In this document: one piece after another, positions 25,881 through 34,667 of the stretch
How the letters are laid out: every line of letters starts with the position of its first letter
Numbering within the stretch: position 1 is the stretch's first letter
Assembly (NCBI GenBank): GCA_002483365.1
Contig: DLHT01000006.1
Span: forward strand, 431,524-495,523
Direction of reading: 5' to 3'
From: Cellvibrio sp. UBA7661
GTDB lineage: Bacteria > Pseudomonadota > Gammaproteobacteria > Pseudomonadales > Cellvibrionaceae
Length of the DNA: 64,000 nucleotides
The notes under the pieces: generated by a model
The model's input: the letters and a program-made list of their open reading frames with translations, nothing else
Database searches by the model: none
What the model was told of the DNA's origin: nothing
Program-made: the position numbers and the translations under genes

Positions 25881-26924
25881 TTAGTTGCGGGTTTCGGTAG
25901 TAGTCACTTTGGTCGATACATTGCCAACCACGCGACGGTTTTTCTCGCGACCTTCTGCAGTAGTGTTATCTGCAGTAGGTTTGGCTTCACCGTAACCAAT
26001 CGCATTCACGCGATCAGCAGTGATACCGTACTTGGTGATCAACGCCGCTTTAACAGAGTCAGCACGGCTTTGTGACAACTTCTGGTTGTACGCGTCTGAA
26101 CCCTGGCTGTCAGTGTGGCCTTCTACAGTCACGATGGTGTCAGCGTATTGATCCATGAAGCGCGCCAGATTAGCAACTTCGCCTTCAAACTCAGGCTTGA
26201 TAATCGCTTTAGCGGTATCGAAAGTGATGTTCAACTCAATCGATACGGTTTCAGTCAACTTCAGTGAACAGCCTACTTCGTCTACTTTGTGCGTTTTTGG
26301 AGTGTCTGGACACTGGTCTTTTGAATCCAATACACCGTCGCCATCGCTGTCTTTTTCTGGTTCAGCAGCAACAGGAGCTGCTTTTACCGGAGCAGCAGTT
26401 TTACCGAACAGATAGCTGATACCCGCGTTCAGAGCCAGATCGGTGTACTCGTTATCCAGACTGTTGAATGCGCGCACGTCAGTGCGGAATTCCCAGTTAC
26501 CACCCAGATCGCGTTTTACACCAGCACCCAGGTTCAACAGGGTATCGCGTGCATCTTCTGAAACGCCCGCCACACTCAGCTCGCGCTTTTGGTCACCTAC
26601 ACCAAAGGCAACATAAGGACGCCACAGGCTTTCAGTGTTGATGTGATACAGCGCATCCAAACGATACTGGGTGCCATCTACACTGAAACCACCCGCTTCG
26701 GTTTCGGTGTCGTACTGGCTGGCAACGGCATCCAGGGTCCAGTTTTCATTCAATACATAGCCAAACCCCAAGCCCCAAGTAGTGGCATCGTTGATAGGGT
26801 CTTCAAAGAAAGTACGACCCATGTCGGCATGGATTTCAAATTTGTGCGTGTCGGCATAAGCGCCGGCAGATACAGCAGCGATTGCTGCGGAAAGTGCTAA
26901 TACGTGTGTGTTTTTCATAGCCAT
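25881..26924 (-). CDS. OmpA-family outer membrane protein
   Basis: 347 residues. Signal peptide ending AGAYA, an eight-stranded OmpA-like barrel to about residue 170 (FGYVLNENWTLD, LNLGAGVKRDLGG, LNAGISYLFG), an Ala/Pro linker, a calcium-binding type-3 repeat (DSDGDGVLDSKDQCPDTP) and the OmpA C-terminal peptidoglycan domain (VEGHTDSQGSDAYNQKLSQSRA). Links outer membrane to cell wall; resembles OprF in layout. Start ATG 26924 has GGAG five bases upstream. Confidence 0.93.
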   Translation of the reverse strand: MAMKNTHVLALSAAIAAVSAGAYADTHKFEIHADMGRTFFEDPINDATTWGLGFGYVLNENWTLDAVASQYDTETEAGGFSVDGTQYRLDALYHINTESLWRPYVAFGVGDQKRELSVAGVSEDARDTLLNLGAGVKRDLGGNWEFRTDVRAFNSLDNEYTDLALNAGISYLFGKTAAPVKAAPVAAEPEKDSDGDGVLDSKDQCPDTPKTHKVDEVGCSLKLTETVSIELNITFDTAKAIIKPEFEGEVANLARFMDQYADTIVTVEGHTDSQGSDAYNQKLSQSRADSVKAALITKYGITADRVNAIGYGEAKPTADNTTAEGREKNRRVVGNVSTKVTTTETRN

Positions 26925-27107
26925 TCGATCTCCGTAGAATATAGCGAGGTTCCCAAAGACAATCTGATTCCCTCGATTGGTTAGACATAAAGCGTTTTAA
27001 AACTTGTGGCATCTCAAAGAGGATGCTCAAGCTGATTGTCTCCAAAAGTCCCTTTCATGATTATTTTCAGCTGGTTACATTAGCAAATTAAAGCCTTTTA
27101 TGCCAAT

Positions 27108-27854
27108 TTACGATGTTTTTTTGAACAATAAGTCCCAAACTCCGTGACCCAAACGCTCCCCCCGTTTTTCAAATTTGGTAATGGGGCGGTAATCCGGGCG
27201 AGGTGCATAGCCGGTTTCACTGAAATCCGTTGCAAAACCTGGCGCAGCATTCATCACCTCCAACATATGCTCGGCATAGGCTTGCCAATCTGTCGCCATG
27301 TGAAATACACCACCGGTCGCCAGTTTGGGGCGCAGCTTTTGCACAAACGCAGGCTGGAGGATACGGCGCTTGTGATGCTTCTTTTTATGCCATGGATCGG
27401 GAAAATACAGCTGTAGCCGATCAATACTGCCATCGGGGATACAATCTTCCAGAACATCCATAGCATCCGCCATGTATACCCGAAGATTGCTTAACCCTTC
27501 CTGACCGGCGACATTAATCAATCGCCCAACACCGGGTGGATGCACCTCAATCCCGATGAAGTTTTTATCCGGCTCATTGCGCGCCATCTCCAACAGCGAA
27601 TCGCCCATACCAAAGCCAATCTCAAGCACCAGGGGCGCTTTACGGCCAAAGACTTGCTCGGGATCAATAGAGCCTTTGAACAAACTCAGGCCGAATATTG
27701 GCCACCAGGTATCGAACGCATTTTTCTGGCCAACGGTTATACGGCCTGCGCGGATCACAAAGCTGCGGATGGATTTGGGCTTAAACTCAGGTTTGATTAA
27801 AAACCCTTCTTCGCCCGATTCCAGATCAGGCGTCAACTCAGGTAATTCAGACAT
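27108..27854 (-). CDS. trmB: tRNA (guanine-N7-)-methyltransferase TrmB
   Basis: 248 residues from ATG 27854; the frame runs on to 27914 but that part overlaps the DUF423 gene. SAM-binding EIGFGMGDSLLEMA, EVHPPGVGRL, and the TrmB signature LYFPDPWHKKKHHKRR are visible. Makes m7G46 in tRNA. The ribosome binding site is weak, and the gene lies 28 bases after the DUF423 gene, so coupling is possible. Confidence 0.96.
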   Translation of the reverse strand: MSELPELTPDLESGEEGFLIKPEFKPKSIRSFVIRAGRITVGQKNAFDTWWPIFGLSLFKGSIDPEQVFGRKAPLVLEIGFGMGDSLLEMARNEPDKNFIGIEVHPPGVGRLINVAGQEGLSNLRVYMADAMDVLEDCIPDGSIDRLQLYFPDPWHKKKHHKRRILQPAFVQKLRPKLATGGVFHMATDWQAYAEHMLEVMNAAPGFATDFSETGYAPRPDYRPITKFEKRGERLGHGVWDLLFKKTS

Positions 27855-27882
27855 AAAAGCTACAGTTATGGAGTAAAAGGAA

Positions 27883-28266
27883 TCAGTCGGCCGGACGAAC
27901 ACGCCATGCGGCAAACATCAGCGATAACCAGCCGAACAAAAAACAAAGACCACCCAAAGGTGTAATTGGCCCCAACCAGCTTGGAGCACCCAACGCCAGT
28001 GCGTAGAGGCTGCCACTGAATAAAAGGTTGCCCAGTATAAAGGCTAGACCCGCTGCTTTTAACCCTGATGTTGCAGGTTTGTGGTGTAGCCAAAGAGCGA
28101 CCAGCAACAGCGCCAAGGCGTGGTACATCTGATATTGCACACCGGTTTTCACTACGTCTATCGCTCTGGACGACAAGACTTGCTGAAGTCCATGGGCAGC
28201 AAAAGCACCTATAACTACTGCGAAAAAGCCGCTAATAGCGGCGATTATCAGAAAAAATCGCGCCAT
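27883..28266 (-). CDS. DUF423 family membrane protein (YgdD-like)
   Basis: 127 residues with four hydrophobic segments and the family marks IGAFAAHGL, YHALALL, and GSLYAL...TPLGGLCFLFGW. An inner membrane protein of unknown role. Placed just upstream of trmB on the same strand. Confidence 0.88.
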   Translation of the reverse strand: MARFFLIIAAISGFFAVVIGAFAAHGLQQVLSSRAIDVVKTGVQYQMYHALALLLVALWLHHKPATSGLKAAGLAFILGNLLFSGSLYALALGAPSWLGPITPLGGLCFLFGWLSLMFAAWRVRPAD

Positions 28267-28306
28267 ATGACACCTTAAAATGATGTTTTATAAATCGGCA
28301 GATAAT

Positions 28307-28333
28307 AAAAAAGCCGCGCTAGGCGCGGCTTTT
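28307..28333 (-). terminator. Intrinsic terminator of rpoH
   Basis: AGCCGCGC and GCGCGGCT arms around TAG, flanked by an A run giving six T on the minus strand, about 22 bases past the rpoH stop. Confidence 0.85.
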
Positions 28334-28354
28334 CGGGATGTATAGCTGTTAGGA

Positions 28355-29215
28355 TCAGGCTTCCATCATCATGGTTTTGACTTTGTTCATGGCATTTTTT
28401 TCCAGCTGGCGGATACGCTCGGCAGAAACACCATACTCAGCTGCCAAATCGTGCAGAGTCGCTTTGTCGTCGTTTAACCAGCGGCGCTGCAAAATAACAC
28501 GGCTGCGGTCATCCAGTTTTTCCAACGCCTTTTCCAAACTGTTGACGTTGGATTCTTCCCAGTTGGACTCTTCCAAGCGCACGGCAGGATCGTAACGGCT
28601 ATCTTCAAGGTAGTGCGCAGGCGCTACATAGCCATCATCTTCGTCATCTTCACCGGCATCAAAACCAGCGTCGTAAGAGGCCAAACGGCCTTCCATTTCA
28701 CGCACTTGTTTGACGTCTACACCCAAATCCGCCGCAACAGCCTGAGCTTCGTCGTTACTCAACCATGCCAGACGCTTTTTGGCGCCGCGCAAGTTAAAAA
28801 ACAACTTACGTTGGGCTTTAGTAGTGGCGATTTTGACGATACGCCAGTTTTTCAGGATGAACTCATGAATTTCAGCTTTGATCCAGTGCACCGCGAAAGA
28901 CACCAGACGGACGCCTTTATCGGGATCAAAACGTTTGACCGCTTTCATCAAACCAACGTTACCTTCCTGTACCAGATCGCCCAATGGCAAACCATAGCCA
29001 TTGTAAGAACGGGCGATATGCACCACAAAGCGCAAATGCGCCATAACCAACTTGCGGGCGGCATCAAGGTTACCGTTGTTGACCAGATCGCGTGCCAGTT
29101 CCTGCTCTTCTTCGACACTGAGGACAGAAAAACTACTGACCGCCTGAACATAGGCATTCAGGTTTGCGCCGGGGGCGAGAATGCCTATAGGCTGCAGACT
29201 TGTGCTTGTGCTCAT
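28355..29215 (-). CDS. rpoH: Heat-shock sigma factor RpoH (sigma-32)
   Basis: 286 residues from ATG 29215, with GGAGGT upstream (an in-frame GTG at 29227 is less likely). Sigma-70 region 2 (LRFVVHIARSYNGYGLPLGDLVQEGN), the RpoH-box region around QRKLFFNLR, and region 4 (YGVSAERIRQLEKNAM). Directs transcription of chaperones and proteases. Next to ftsXE, the conserved proteobacterial arrangement. A 118-base gap upstream holds its promoter. Confidence 0.97.
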   Translation of the reverse strand: MSTSTSLQPIGILAPGANLNAYVQAVSSFSVLSVEEEQELARDLVNNGNLDAARKLVMAHLRFVVHIARSYNGYGLPLGDLVQEGNVGLMKAVKRFDPDKGVRLVSFAVHWIKAEIHEFILKNWRIVKIATTKAQRKLFFNLRGAKKRLAWLSNDEAQAVAADLGVDVKQVREMEGRLASYDAGFDAGEDDEDDGYVAPAHYLEDSRYDPAVRLEESNWEESNVNSLEKALEKLDDRSRVILQRRWLNDDKATLHDLAAEYGVSAERIRQLEKNAMNKVKTMMMEA

Positions 29216-29333
29216 GTTTACCTCCACATTCGATATGACCCGAGTCTATCATCGAGTATTGGTTGCGCCAATAGCGCAAAAGTTCACTTTACGTGGATAT
29301 TGCGCCGCTAATCAGCGCTATAAAAATAATCAA

Positions 29334-30410
29334 TCACCGGGGCTGTATTTGGTACAGATGGCGCGCCACTGCAATCCATGCCCCTAGCAACCCCGTTAAT
29401 CCTGCCACCAGCACCAATTGCAAACTCTCTATTAAGCCTAGGCCGTGCAAACGAAAGCTGCTTTGATACAGATCAGCAAGCTGCGCAACAGGCGCATATA
29501 ACCACCAAAAACCAGCAGCCAACAAGAGCGACGCCACTATGCCTCCGCCCACCCCAAACCACAGGCCGGTATATAGGAACGGACGACGGACATAGGCATC
29601 GGTTCCGCCTACCAGCTTCACCACTAGAATCTCATCGCGGCGCGCTTCGATTGCCATGCGAATGGTATTGCCAATCACCAACAAGACCCCCAACACCAAC
29701 AATCCCGCCAACGCCATCACAAAACGTTCAGCCACTGCGATGAATTGGTGAAGGCGCTTGACCCACAGCATATCCAGACGGACATCGGCCACCAGAGACT
29801 CAGCAATCAACGCCTGTTGCAGCGAGGTCAGAGCATCCGGTGTATTGCCACCAATTTTAGGTTTGATCAGGATCACCGCGGGCAAAGGATTTTCATCAAG
29901 GTGGCTGGCAAGCTCGCCCAAACCCGAGCCTTGCTTGAATTCTTCCAGAGCCTGCTCGGGCGATACATAGGTCGCGAGTGCAACATCCGGCCGCTGCGCC
30001 CAGCGCGTGCGCAGATCCTGCGCCTGAACGGCTGTCGACTCTTTCTTCAGGAACACCGATATCTGGCTGGAGTCCTGCCATGTATGGCCAATTTGCTGCA
30101 CATTGCTAAACACCACAAATAATGCCGCCGGCAGGGCGATCGCAATTGCAATCACGAGCCAGGTCATTGCGCTTTGCAGGGGCGTTTCAAGCATACGCAA
30201 CAGACTTTCAATCGCCGAGCTGCTGTGGTGTGCATACCAGGCATCAAACTTGTCACGCCACGACATCTGGCTCTGCACTGCACCCTGCGGACGCGCAGGC
30301 TCTGCACGTGGCACTTCACGGCGCACACGGTCAGGACGCGCCGTAGCACCATTGCTCCCCATACGGTTAGGACGGCGCTCGGGCCTTGAACGATTCGGAC
30401 CACTCACCAT
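29334..30410 (-). CDS. ftsX: Cell division protein FtsX
   Basis: 358 residues. The first 48 are a basic, Pro/Arg-rich cytoplasmic tail (NRSRPERRPNR). Four membrane segments flank the periplasmic loop (HTWQDSSQISVFLKKES) and the FtsX domain. With FtsE it controls septal peptidoglycan hydrolysis via amidase activators. Overlaps ftsE by 7 bases. Confidence 0.95.
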   Translation of the reverse strand: MVSGPNRSRPERRPNRMGSNGATARPDRVRREVPRAEPARPQGAVQSQMSWRDKFDAWYAHHSSSAIESLLRMLETPLQSAMTWLVIAIAIALPAALFVVFSNVQQIGHTWQDSSQISVFLKKESTAVQAQDLRTRWAQRPDVALATYVSPEQALEEFKQGSGLGELASHLDENPLPAVILIKPKIGGNTPDALTSLQQALIAESLVADVRLDMLWVKRLHQFIAVAERFVMALAGLLVLGVLLVIGNTIRMAIEARRDEILVVKLVGGTDAYVRRPFLYTGLWFGVGGGIVASLLLAAGFWWLYAPVAQLADLYQSSFRLHGLGLIESLQLVLVAGLTGLLGAWIAVARHLYQIQPR

Positions 30411-31072
30411 AGCACCCCGTCATGTACCAATTTGCCCTGCACCAAACCCAGTACGCGTTTGTTCATGCGCCTGAGCAATTCCACATCGTGGGTAGCGATC
30501 ATCACTGTCGTGCCCACCTCATTAAATTGGCGGAACAGCGTCATGATTTCGTTGGATAACTCCGGATCCAGGTTACCTGTAGGCTCATCCGCCAATAACA
30601 GGGTCGGCTTGTTCACTACCGCACGGGCAATGCCGACCCGCTGCTGTTCACCGCCGGATAGTACCACCGGGTTTGAGCGCTCTTTATCGAGCAGGTCAAC
30701 CTTATCCAAGGCCGCGCGCACGCGCTTACCGATCTCCTGATGCGGATAACCCGCAACTTGCAATGGCAATGCGACGTTGTCGTACACAGTGCGATCAAAT
30801 AACAATTGGTGATTTTGGAAAACCACGCCGATGTTGCGGCGGAAATAAGGCAACTGGCTTTTGGGCAAACGCGCCAGATGATGGCCATCGACATACACAT
30901 TGCCGTTGGAAGGCTGCTCCATGAGCATAATCAGCTTCATCAGGGTGCTTTTACCCGCCCCCGAGTGCCCGGTAAGAAAGAGCATTTCCCCGGCCTGCAC
31001 TTCAAAATCCACACGCGCCAGCGCTTCGTAGCCGGTGTCGTATCGCTTGCTTACGGTTTCAAATCGAATCAC
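30404..31072 (-). CDS. ftsE: Cell division ATP-binding protein FtsE
   Basis: 222 residues. ABC ATPase: Walker A GHSGAGKST, Q-loop FQNHQLL, signature LSGGEQQRV, Walker B LLLADEPTGNLD, switch IATHD. Partner of FtsX at the inner membrane. Middle of the ftsY-ftsE-ftsX operon; 23 bases after ftsY. Confidence 0.96.
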   Translation of the reverse strand: MIRFETVSKRYDTGYEALARVDFEVQAGEMLFLTGHSGAGKSTLMKLIMLMEQPSNGNVYVDGHHLARLPKSQLPYFRRNIGVVFQNHQLLFDRTVYDNVALPLQVAGYPHQEIGKRVRAALDKVDLLDKERSNPVVLSGGEQQRVGIARAVVNKPTLLLADEPTGNLDPELSNEIMTLFRQFNEVGTTVMIATHDVELLRRMNKRVLGLVQGKLVHDGVLW

Positions 31073-31095
31073 AACAAACCCTGTTCTTTAAAAGA

Positions 31096-32205
31096 TTAAG
31101 ATGCGTCAGTCTGATTAAAAAGCGCTTTGATAAAAGGCTCGGCTGCAAACGGTTGCAGATCATCAATCGCCTCTCCTACACCGATAAACCTCACCGGCAG
31201 CGCAAACTTTTTACTCAGCGCAAAAATCACCCCGCCCTTGGCCGTACCATCCAGCTTGGTTAGCACCAAACCGGTAACGCCTGCTGCATCAAGGAACTGT
31301 TCAGCCTGATTGACCGCATTCTGACCAGTACCGGCATCCAACACCAGCAACACCTCATGAGGCGCTGAACCGTCGATTTTGGCCATCACGCGCTTGACCT
31401 TCGACAACTCATCCATCAAATGGTTTTTATTGTGCAATCTGCCTGCAGTATCGGCGATGATCACATCAATTCCACGCGCTTTAGCGGCATTCAATGCGTC
31501 ATAAATAACCGAGGCAGAATCTGCACCTGTGTGCTGGGCGATGACCGGCACATTGTTGCGCTCACCCCAGACTTGCAACTGTTCGACCGCTGCCGCACGG
31601 AAAGTATCCCCCGCCGCCAGCATGACTTTCTTGCCTTCGTTTTGCAGGCGCTTGGCCAATTTGCCGATAGTGGTGGTCTTGCCCACGCCATTCACCCCCA
31701 CCACCAAAATGACATAGGGCTGTTTACTGCTATCGATCACCAGCGGCTGTTCAACCGGACGCAACACGTCCGTCAGTTGGTCGCGCAGCGCCTTATAAAG
31801 TGCATCGACATCATTGAGTTGCTTGCGCGCTACGCGGGCGGTGAGGCTATCGATAATTTCACTGGTCGCTTCCATTCCCACATCGGCGATGAGCAACTGG
31901 GTTTCCAGTTCCTCAAACAGATCTTCATCAATGGTTTTGCGGCCCAGAAAGAGATTGCCCAAGCCCTCGGCAAAATGGCTACTGGTGCGGCTAAGCCCCT
32001 GCTTGATGCGGGCAAAAAAACCCAATTTGGCAGGCTTTTCAGCCGGTACCGGTGCAGGCTCCGGCTCCGCCTGTGCAGGCGCAGGTGCTGGCGCAGCCTC
32101 AACAATCGTCGCAGGTGCCTCTTCTGCAACTGGCGCTAGCGGCTCAGCCGGAGTTTCTTTGGTGGTATCGGGCTTATCGGATTTTTTAAACAGATTGAAA
32201 AACAT
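31096..32205 (-). CDS. ftsY: Signal recognition particle receptor FtsY
   Basis: 369 residues. Acidic Ala/Pro/Glu-rich A domain (1-60, with repeats such as APAPAPAQAEPEPAP), then N domain and SRP-type GTPase G domain: GVNGVGKTTTIGKLA, DTFRAAAVEQL, DTAGRLHNK, TKLDGTAKGG. Docks ribosome-SRP complexes at the inner membrane. First gene of the operon, divergent from rsmD across 117 bases. Confidence 0.97.
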   Translation of the reverse strand: MFFNLFKKSDKPDTTKETPAEPLAPVAEEAPATIVEAAPAPAPAQAEPEPAPVPAEKPAKLGFFARIKQGLSRTSSHFAEGLGNLFLGRKTIDEDLFEELETQLLIADVGMEATSEIIDSLTARVARKQLNDVDALYKALRDQLTDVLRPVEQPLVIDSSKQPYVILVVGVNGVGKTTTIGKLAKRLQNEGKKVMLAAGDTFRAAAVEQLQVWGERNNVPVIAQHTGADSASVIYDALNAAKARGIDVIIADTAGRLHNKNHLMDELSKVKRVMAKIDGSAPHEVLLVLDAGTGQNAVNQAEQFLDAAGVTGLVLTKLDGTAKGGVIFALSKKFALPVRFIGVGEAIDDLQPFAAEPFIKALFNQTDAS

Positions 32206-32322
32206 AGTCGTGTCTTGGATATGAACTGAAGACTGAAATGAGGGGCGCAGACAGGATTGTGATTCTGCAAACGCAACAAAGCCGCTATCCTACCACTTCT
32301 GATCCGCTGATAGAGAAATGCC

Positions 32323-32937
32323 TTGTCCAAACCTGTCGCAAAAACAACCAACCGCAAGCCTGCGGGCAGCAACCAACTGCGCATCATTGGTGGCTTATGG
32401 CGCGGGCGCAAGCTCAGCTTTCCCGATGTTGACGGGCTGCGCCCGACCGGAGACCGCATCCGCGAAACCCTGTTTAACTGGCTGGCGCCGGATATTCAGG
32501 GCGCGCGCTGCCTGGATTTGTTTGCCGGCTCAGGAGCTTTGGGCCTGGAAGCGCTATCACGTGGGGCAGGATCCAGTCTGATGCTGGAGAAAAATGCACT
32601 TGCCGCGCAGCATCTCAGAAACCACCTACAGCTGCTAAATGCCAGTAACGGACAGGTCGAGCATACAGACAGCCTTCAATGGCTCACGCGACAACAAGCC
32701 CCTCACCCATTCGATATTATTTTCATCGACCCTCCCTTTAGCCTCAATTTGTGGGAGGCGATGGCCAGTACCCTGGAAAGCGGTGGATGGCTGGCAGATG
32801 AAGCAATTATCTACCTTGAAGCACCGCGCGACGCGCGACTCCAACTGCCTGTCAGTTGGCAATTGCATCGCGACAAGCACGCCGGTCAGGTCAGCTACCG
32901 CCTGTATCATCGCCATACAGTATCCGACAACGGCTAA
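32323..32937 (+). CDS. rsmD: 16S rRNA (guanine966-N2)-methyltransferase RsmD
   Basis: 204 residues from a TTG at 32323; no in-frame ATG precedes the conserved LRIIGGLWRGRKL. Core motifs: GDRIRETLFNWL, DLFAGSGALGLEALSRGA (SAM site) and FIDPPF (catalytic DPPF). Paired with coaD, 101 bases downstream, a common arrangement. Confidence 0.94.
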   Translation: MSKPVAKTTNRKPAGSNQLRIIGGLWRGRKLSFPDVDGLRPTGDRIRETLFNWLAPDIQGARCLDLFAGSGALGLEALSRGAGSSLMLEKNALAAQHLRNHLQLLNASNGQVEHTDSLQWLTRQQAPHPFDIIFIDPPFSLNLWEAMASTLESGGWLADEAIIYLEAPRDARLQLPVSWQLHRDKHAGQVSYRLYHRHTVSDNG

Positions 32938-33038
32938 GCCAAATACCAACTACACTAGATGGTGCATTTGCTGGCGAGCCAGCAGTGAATTTTGTACCAT
33001 GCGCCCCCCGCCGGACGGCATCCCAACGGAATAATCCT

Positions 33039-33518
33039 ATGCGCACAGTGGTCTACCCTGGCACTTTCGACCCCATCACCAACGGCCATATTGATCTGGT
33101 GGAACGCGCTTGTCGCCTGTTCGATAAAGTGATCGTGGCAGTTGCTGCCAGCAATCGCAAAAATCCGCTATTTACATTGGATGAGCGCGTCGCACTGGCG
33201 CAAGAAACACTTGCACACCTGCCCAACGTCAGCGTGTGCGGGTTCGATATTTTGCTGGTGGAATTTGTGCGACAACAGAATGCCCAGGCGGTATTGCGCG
33301 GCTTACGTGCGGTGTCGGATTTTGAATATGAATTCCAGTTGGCCAATATGAACCGCGCGCTGGCTCCCAGCATGGAAAGTATCTTTCTCACACCGGCAGA
33401 ACACCTTTCTTATATTTCGTCGTCAATCGTGCGTGAAATCGCCTTTTTGGGCGGCGATGTCAGCAAGTTCGTGGCAGGTCCGGTCGAAGCGGCACTGCAG
33501 CGCAAGTTTGGCCGGTAA
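33039..33518 (+). CDS. coaD: Phosphopantetheine adenylyltransferase
   Basis: 159 residues from ATG 33039; the frame runs further upstream but overlaps rsmD. Nucleotidyltransferase motifs YPGTFDPITNGHIDL (TxGH) and YISSSIVREIA (ISSTxxR type) are present. Fourth step of coenzyme A synthesis; the first steps of this branch (coaBC) lie at 44.1 kb. Converges with mutM, only 6 bases apart. Confidence 0.97.
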   Translation: MRTVVYPGTFDPITNGHIDLVERACRLFDKVIVAVAASNRKNPLFTLDERVALAQETLAHLPNVSVCGFDILLVEFVRQQNAQAVLRGLRAVSDFEYEFQLANMNRALAPSMESIFLTPAEHLSYISSSIVREIAFLGGDVSKFVAGPVEAALQRKFGR

Positions 33519-33524
33519 CACCGC

Positions 33525-34337
33525 CTATTTCTGACAATCCACGCAATAGACAGTGGTGCGGTCATTCATCCGCACCTCTTTCAAGGCTTTTTTGCAGCGT
33601 GTACAAGGCTCACCACCACGGCCATATACCAATAACTGTTGCTGGAAATAACCGGGCTTGCCGTCGCCTCCGACAAAATCGCGCAATGTTGTCCCACCCT
33701 GGTCGATCGACCGCTGTAAGACAAATTTGATGTCACGTACCAGATCTTCGCAATTTTTACGCGTAAGCGAGCCCGCTTTACGGATAGGTTTGATGCCCGC
33801 CATAAACAGCGATTCATTGGCGTAGATATTCCCCACTCCCACCACGATTTTGCTATCCATGATGAATTGCTTGATCGCCTGGGTTCGCTTGCGGCTACGC
33901 AGGTACAGGTAGTCCGCTGAAAAAGTATCCGTTAATGGCTCCGGCCCCAGATCTGTCAGTAATTTATGCGTTGAAGGATCACCTTCTACCCACAATAAGC
34001 AGCCAAAACGACGCGGATCGGCGTAGCGCAGGGCAATTTTGCCAAACACCATATCAAAGTGGTCATGGAACAGAGGCGGCTCATCTGCGTTGACGATACG
34101 CAAACTGCCCGACATCCCCAAATGAACCAGCGCATGACCATTGCCAAAATCCAGCAATAAATACTTGCCGCGCCTGTGCGCAGAAAGCAGCCGCCGATTG
34201 CGGAGCAACTCTGCCAGATTATCCGGAATTGGCCAGCGCAGGCGCGGCTGGCGAATGACAATCTCTGTCACTTTGTGCCCGACAAGGTGGGGTGCTATAC
34301 CGCGCAGGGTAGTTTCAACTTCGGGTAACTCGGGCAT
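33525..34337 (-). CDS. mutM: Formamidopyrimidine-DNA glycosylase MutM (Fpg)
   Basis: 270 residues. N-terminal MPELPEVET with catalytic Pro2 and Glu3, the helix-two-turn-helix VGVGNIYANESLF, and a C-terminal zinc finger with cysteines CTRC...CVDC. Excises 8-oxoguanine. Usual length; monocistronic. Confidence 0.97.
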   Translation of the reverse strand: MPELPEVETTLRGIAPHLVGHKVTEIVIRQPRLRWPIPDNLAELLRNRRLLSAHRRGKYLLLDFGNGHALVHLGMSGSLRIVNADEPPLFHDHFDMVFGKIALRYADPRRFGCLLWVEGDPSTHKLLTDLGPEPLTDTFSADYLYLRSRKRTQAIKQFIMDSKIVVGVGNIYANESLFMAGIKPIRKAGSLTRKNCEDLVRDIKFVLQRSIDQGGTTLRDFVGGDGKPGYFQQQLLVYGRGGEPCTRCKKALKEVRMNDRTTVYCVDCQK

Positions 34338-34485
34338 CTCAATTCCTGATCTTCATCGCCAAAAGCGCCATGCTATAGGTTGGATAGAACAAAATCATGC
34401 TGGTGTGGCGCAATTTTCATCAAACACAGCGTAAATGTTATTAGCTTGGCGTGGAAAACTACACAGTGTCGCCTAGAATCTCATA

Positions 34486-34501
34486 TGTGATTCGCATCAC
34501 A
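34486..34501. promoter_or_regulatory. CRP/Vfr-type binding site, perfect consensus
   Basis: TGTGATTCGCATCACA matches the CRP consensus TGTGA-N6-TCACA at every conserved base. It lies 167 bases before the PEP-CTERM gene and about 150 bases from the mutM start, in a 330-base gap that otherwise holds only promoter and leader sequence. Confidence 0.7.
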
Positions 34502-34544
34502 CTTTATTGAGAACCAGTTCGCAACATCAAGCGGATTTGGCGCG

Positions 34545-34660
34545 CAAGTTGCTGAGTGGAGATGCTGGCAAAACCCAGAGGTAGCGGGTCCAAGCCACAA
34601 CCGGTGTACGGAGACCGATGGCAGTCCAATCTGCCGGGGTTCAATTATCTTCTGGAGCAT
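34545..34660 (+). promoter_or_regulatory. Structured leader upstream of the PEP-CTERM gene, possible riboswitch-like RNA
   Basis: Seen: CTGG-CAAAAC-CCAG (34565-34578), CGGT-N8-ACCG (34602-34617), and GGCAG-TCCAAT-CTGCC (34620-34635), just before the ribosome binding site GGAG (34653). Fragments recall the c-di-GMP-I (GEMM) consensus: GGCAAA.CC, GGG....AAGCCAC..GG and ACCGATGGCAG. The GAAA tetraloop and GGGACGCAAAGCC core are not matched properly, so I do not assign it to that class. Confidence 0.35.
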
Positions 34661-34667
34661 TCATTTG

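Noticed and set aside
34560..34625. B12-box-like CGGAGACCG in the PEP-CTERM leader suggesting a cobalamin riboswitch
   Set aside because: Only GGAGACC matches; the other conserved cobalamin elements and the roughly 200-base length are missing.
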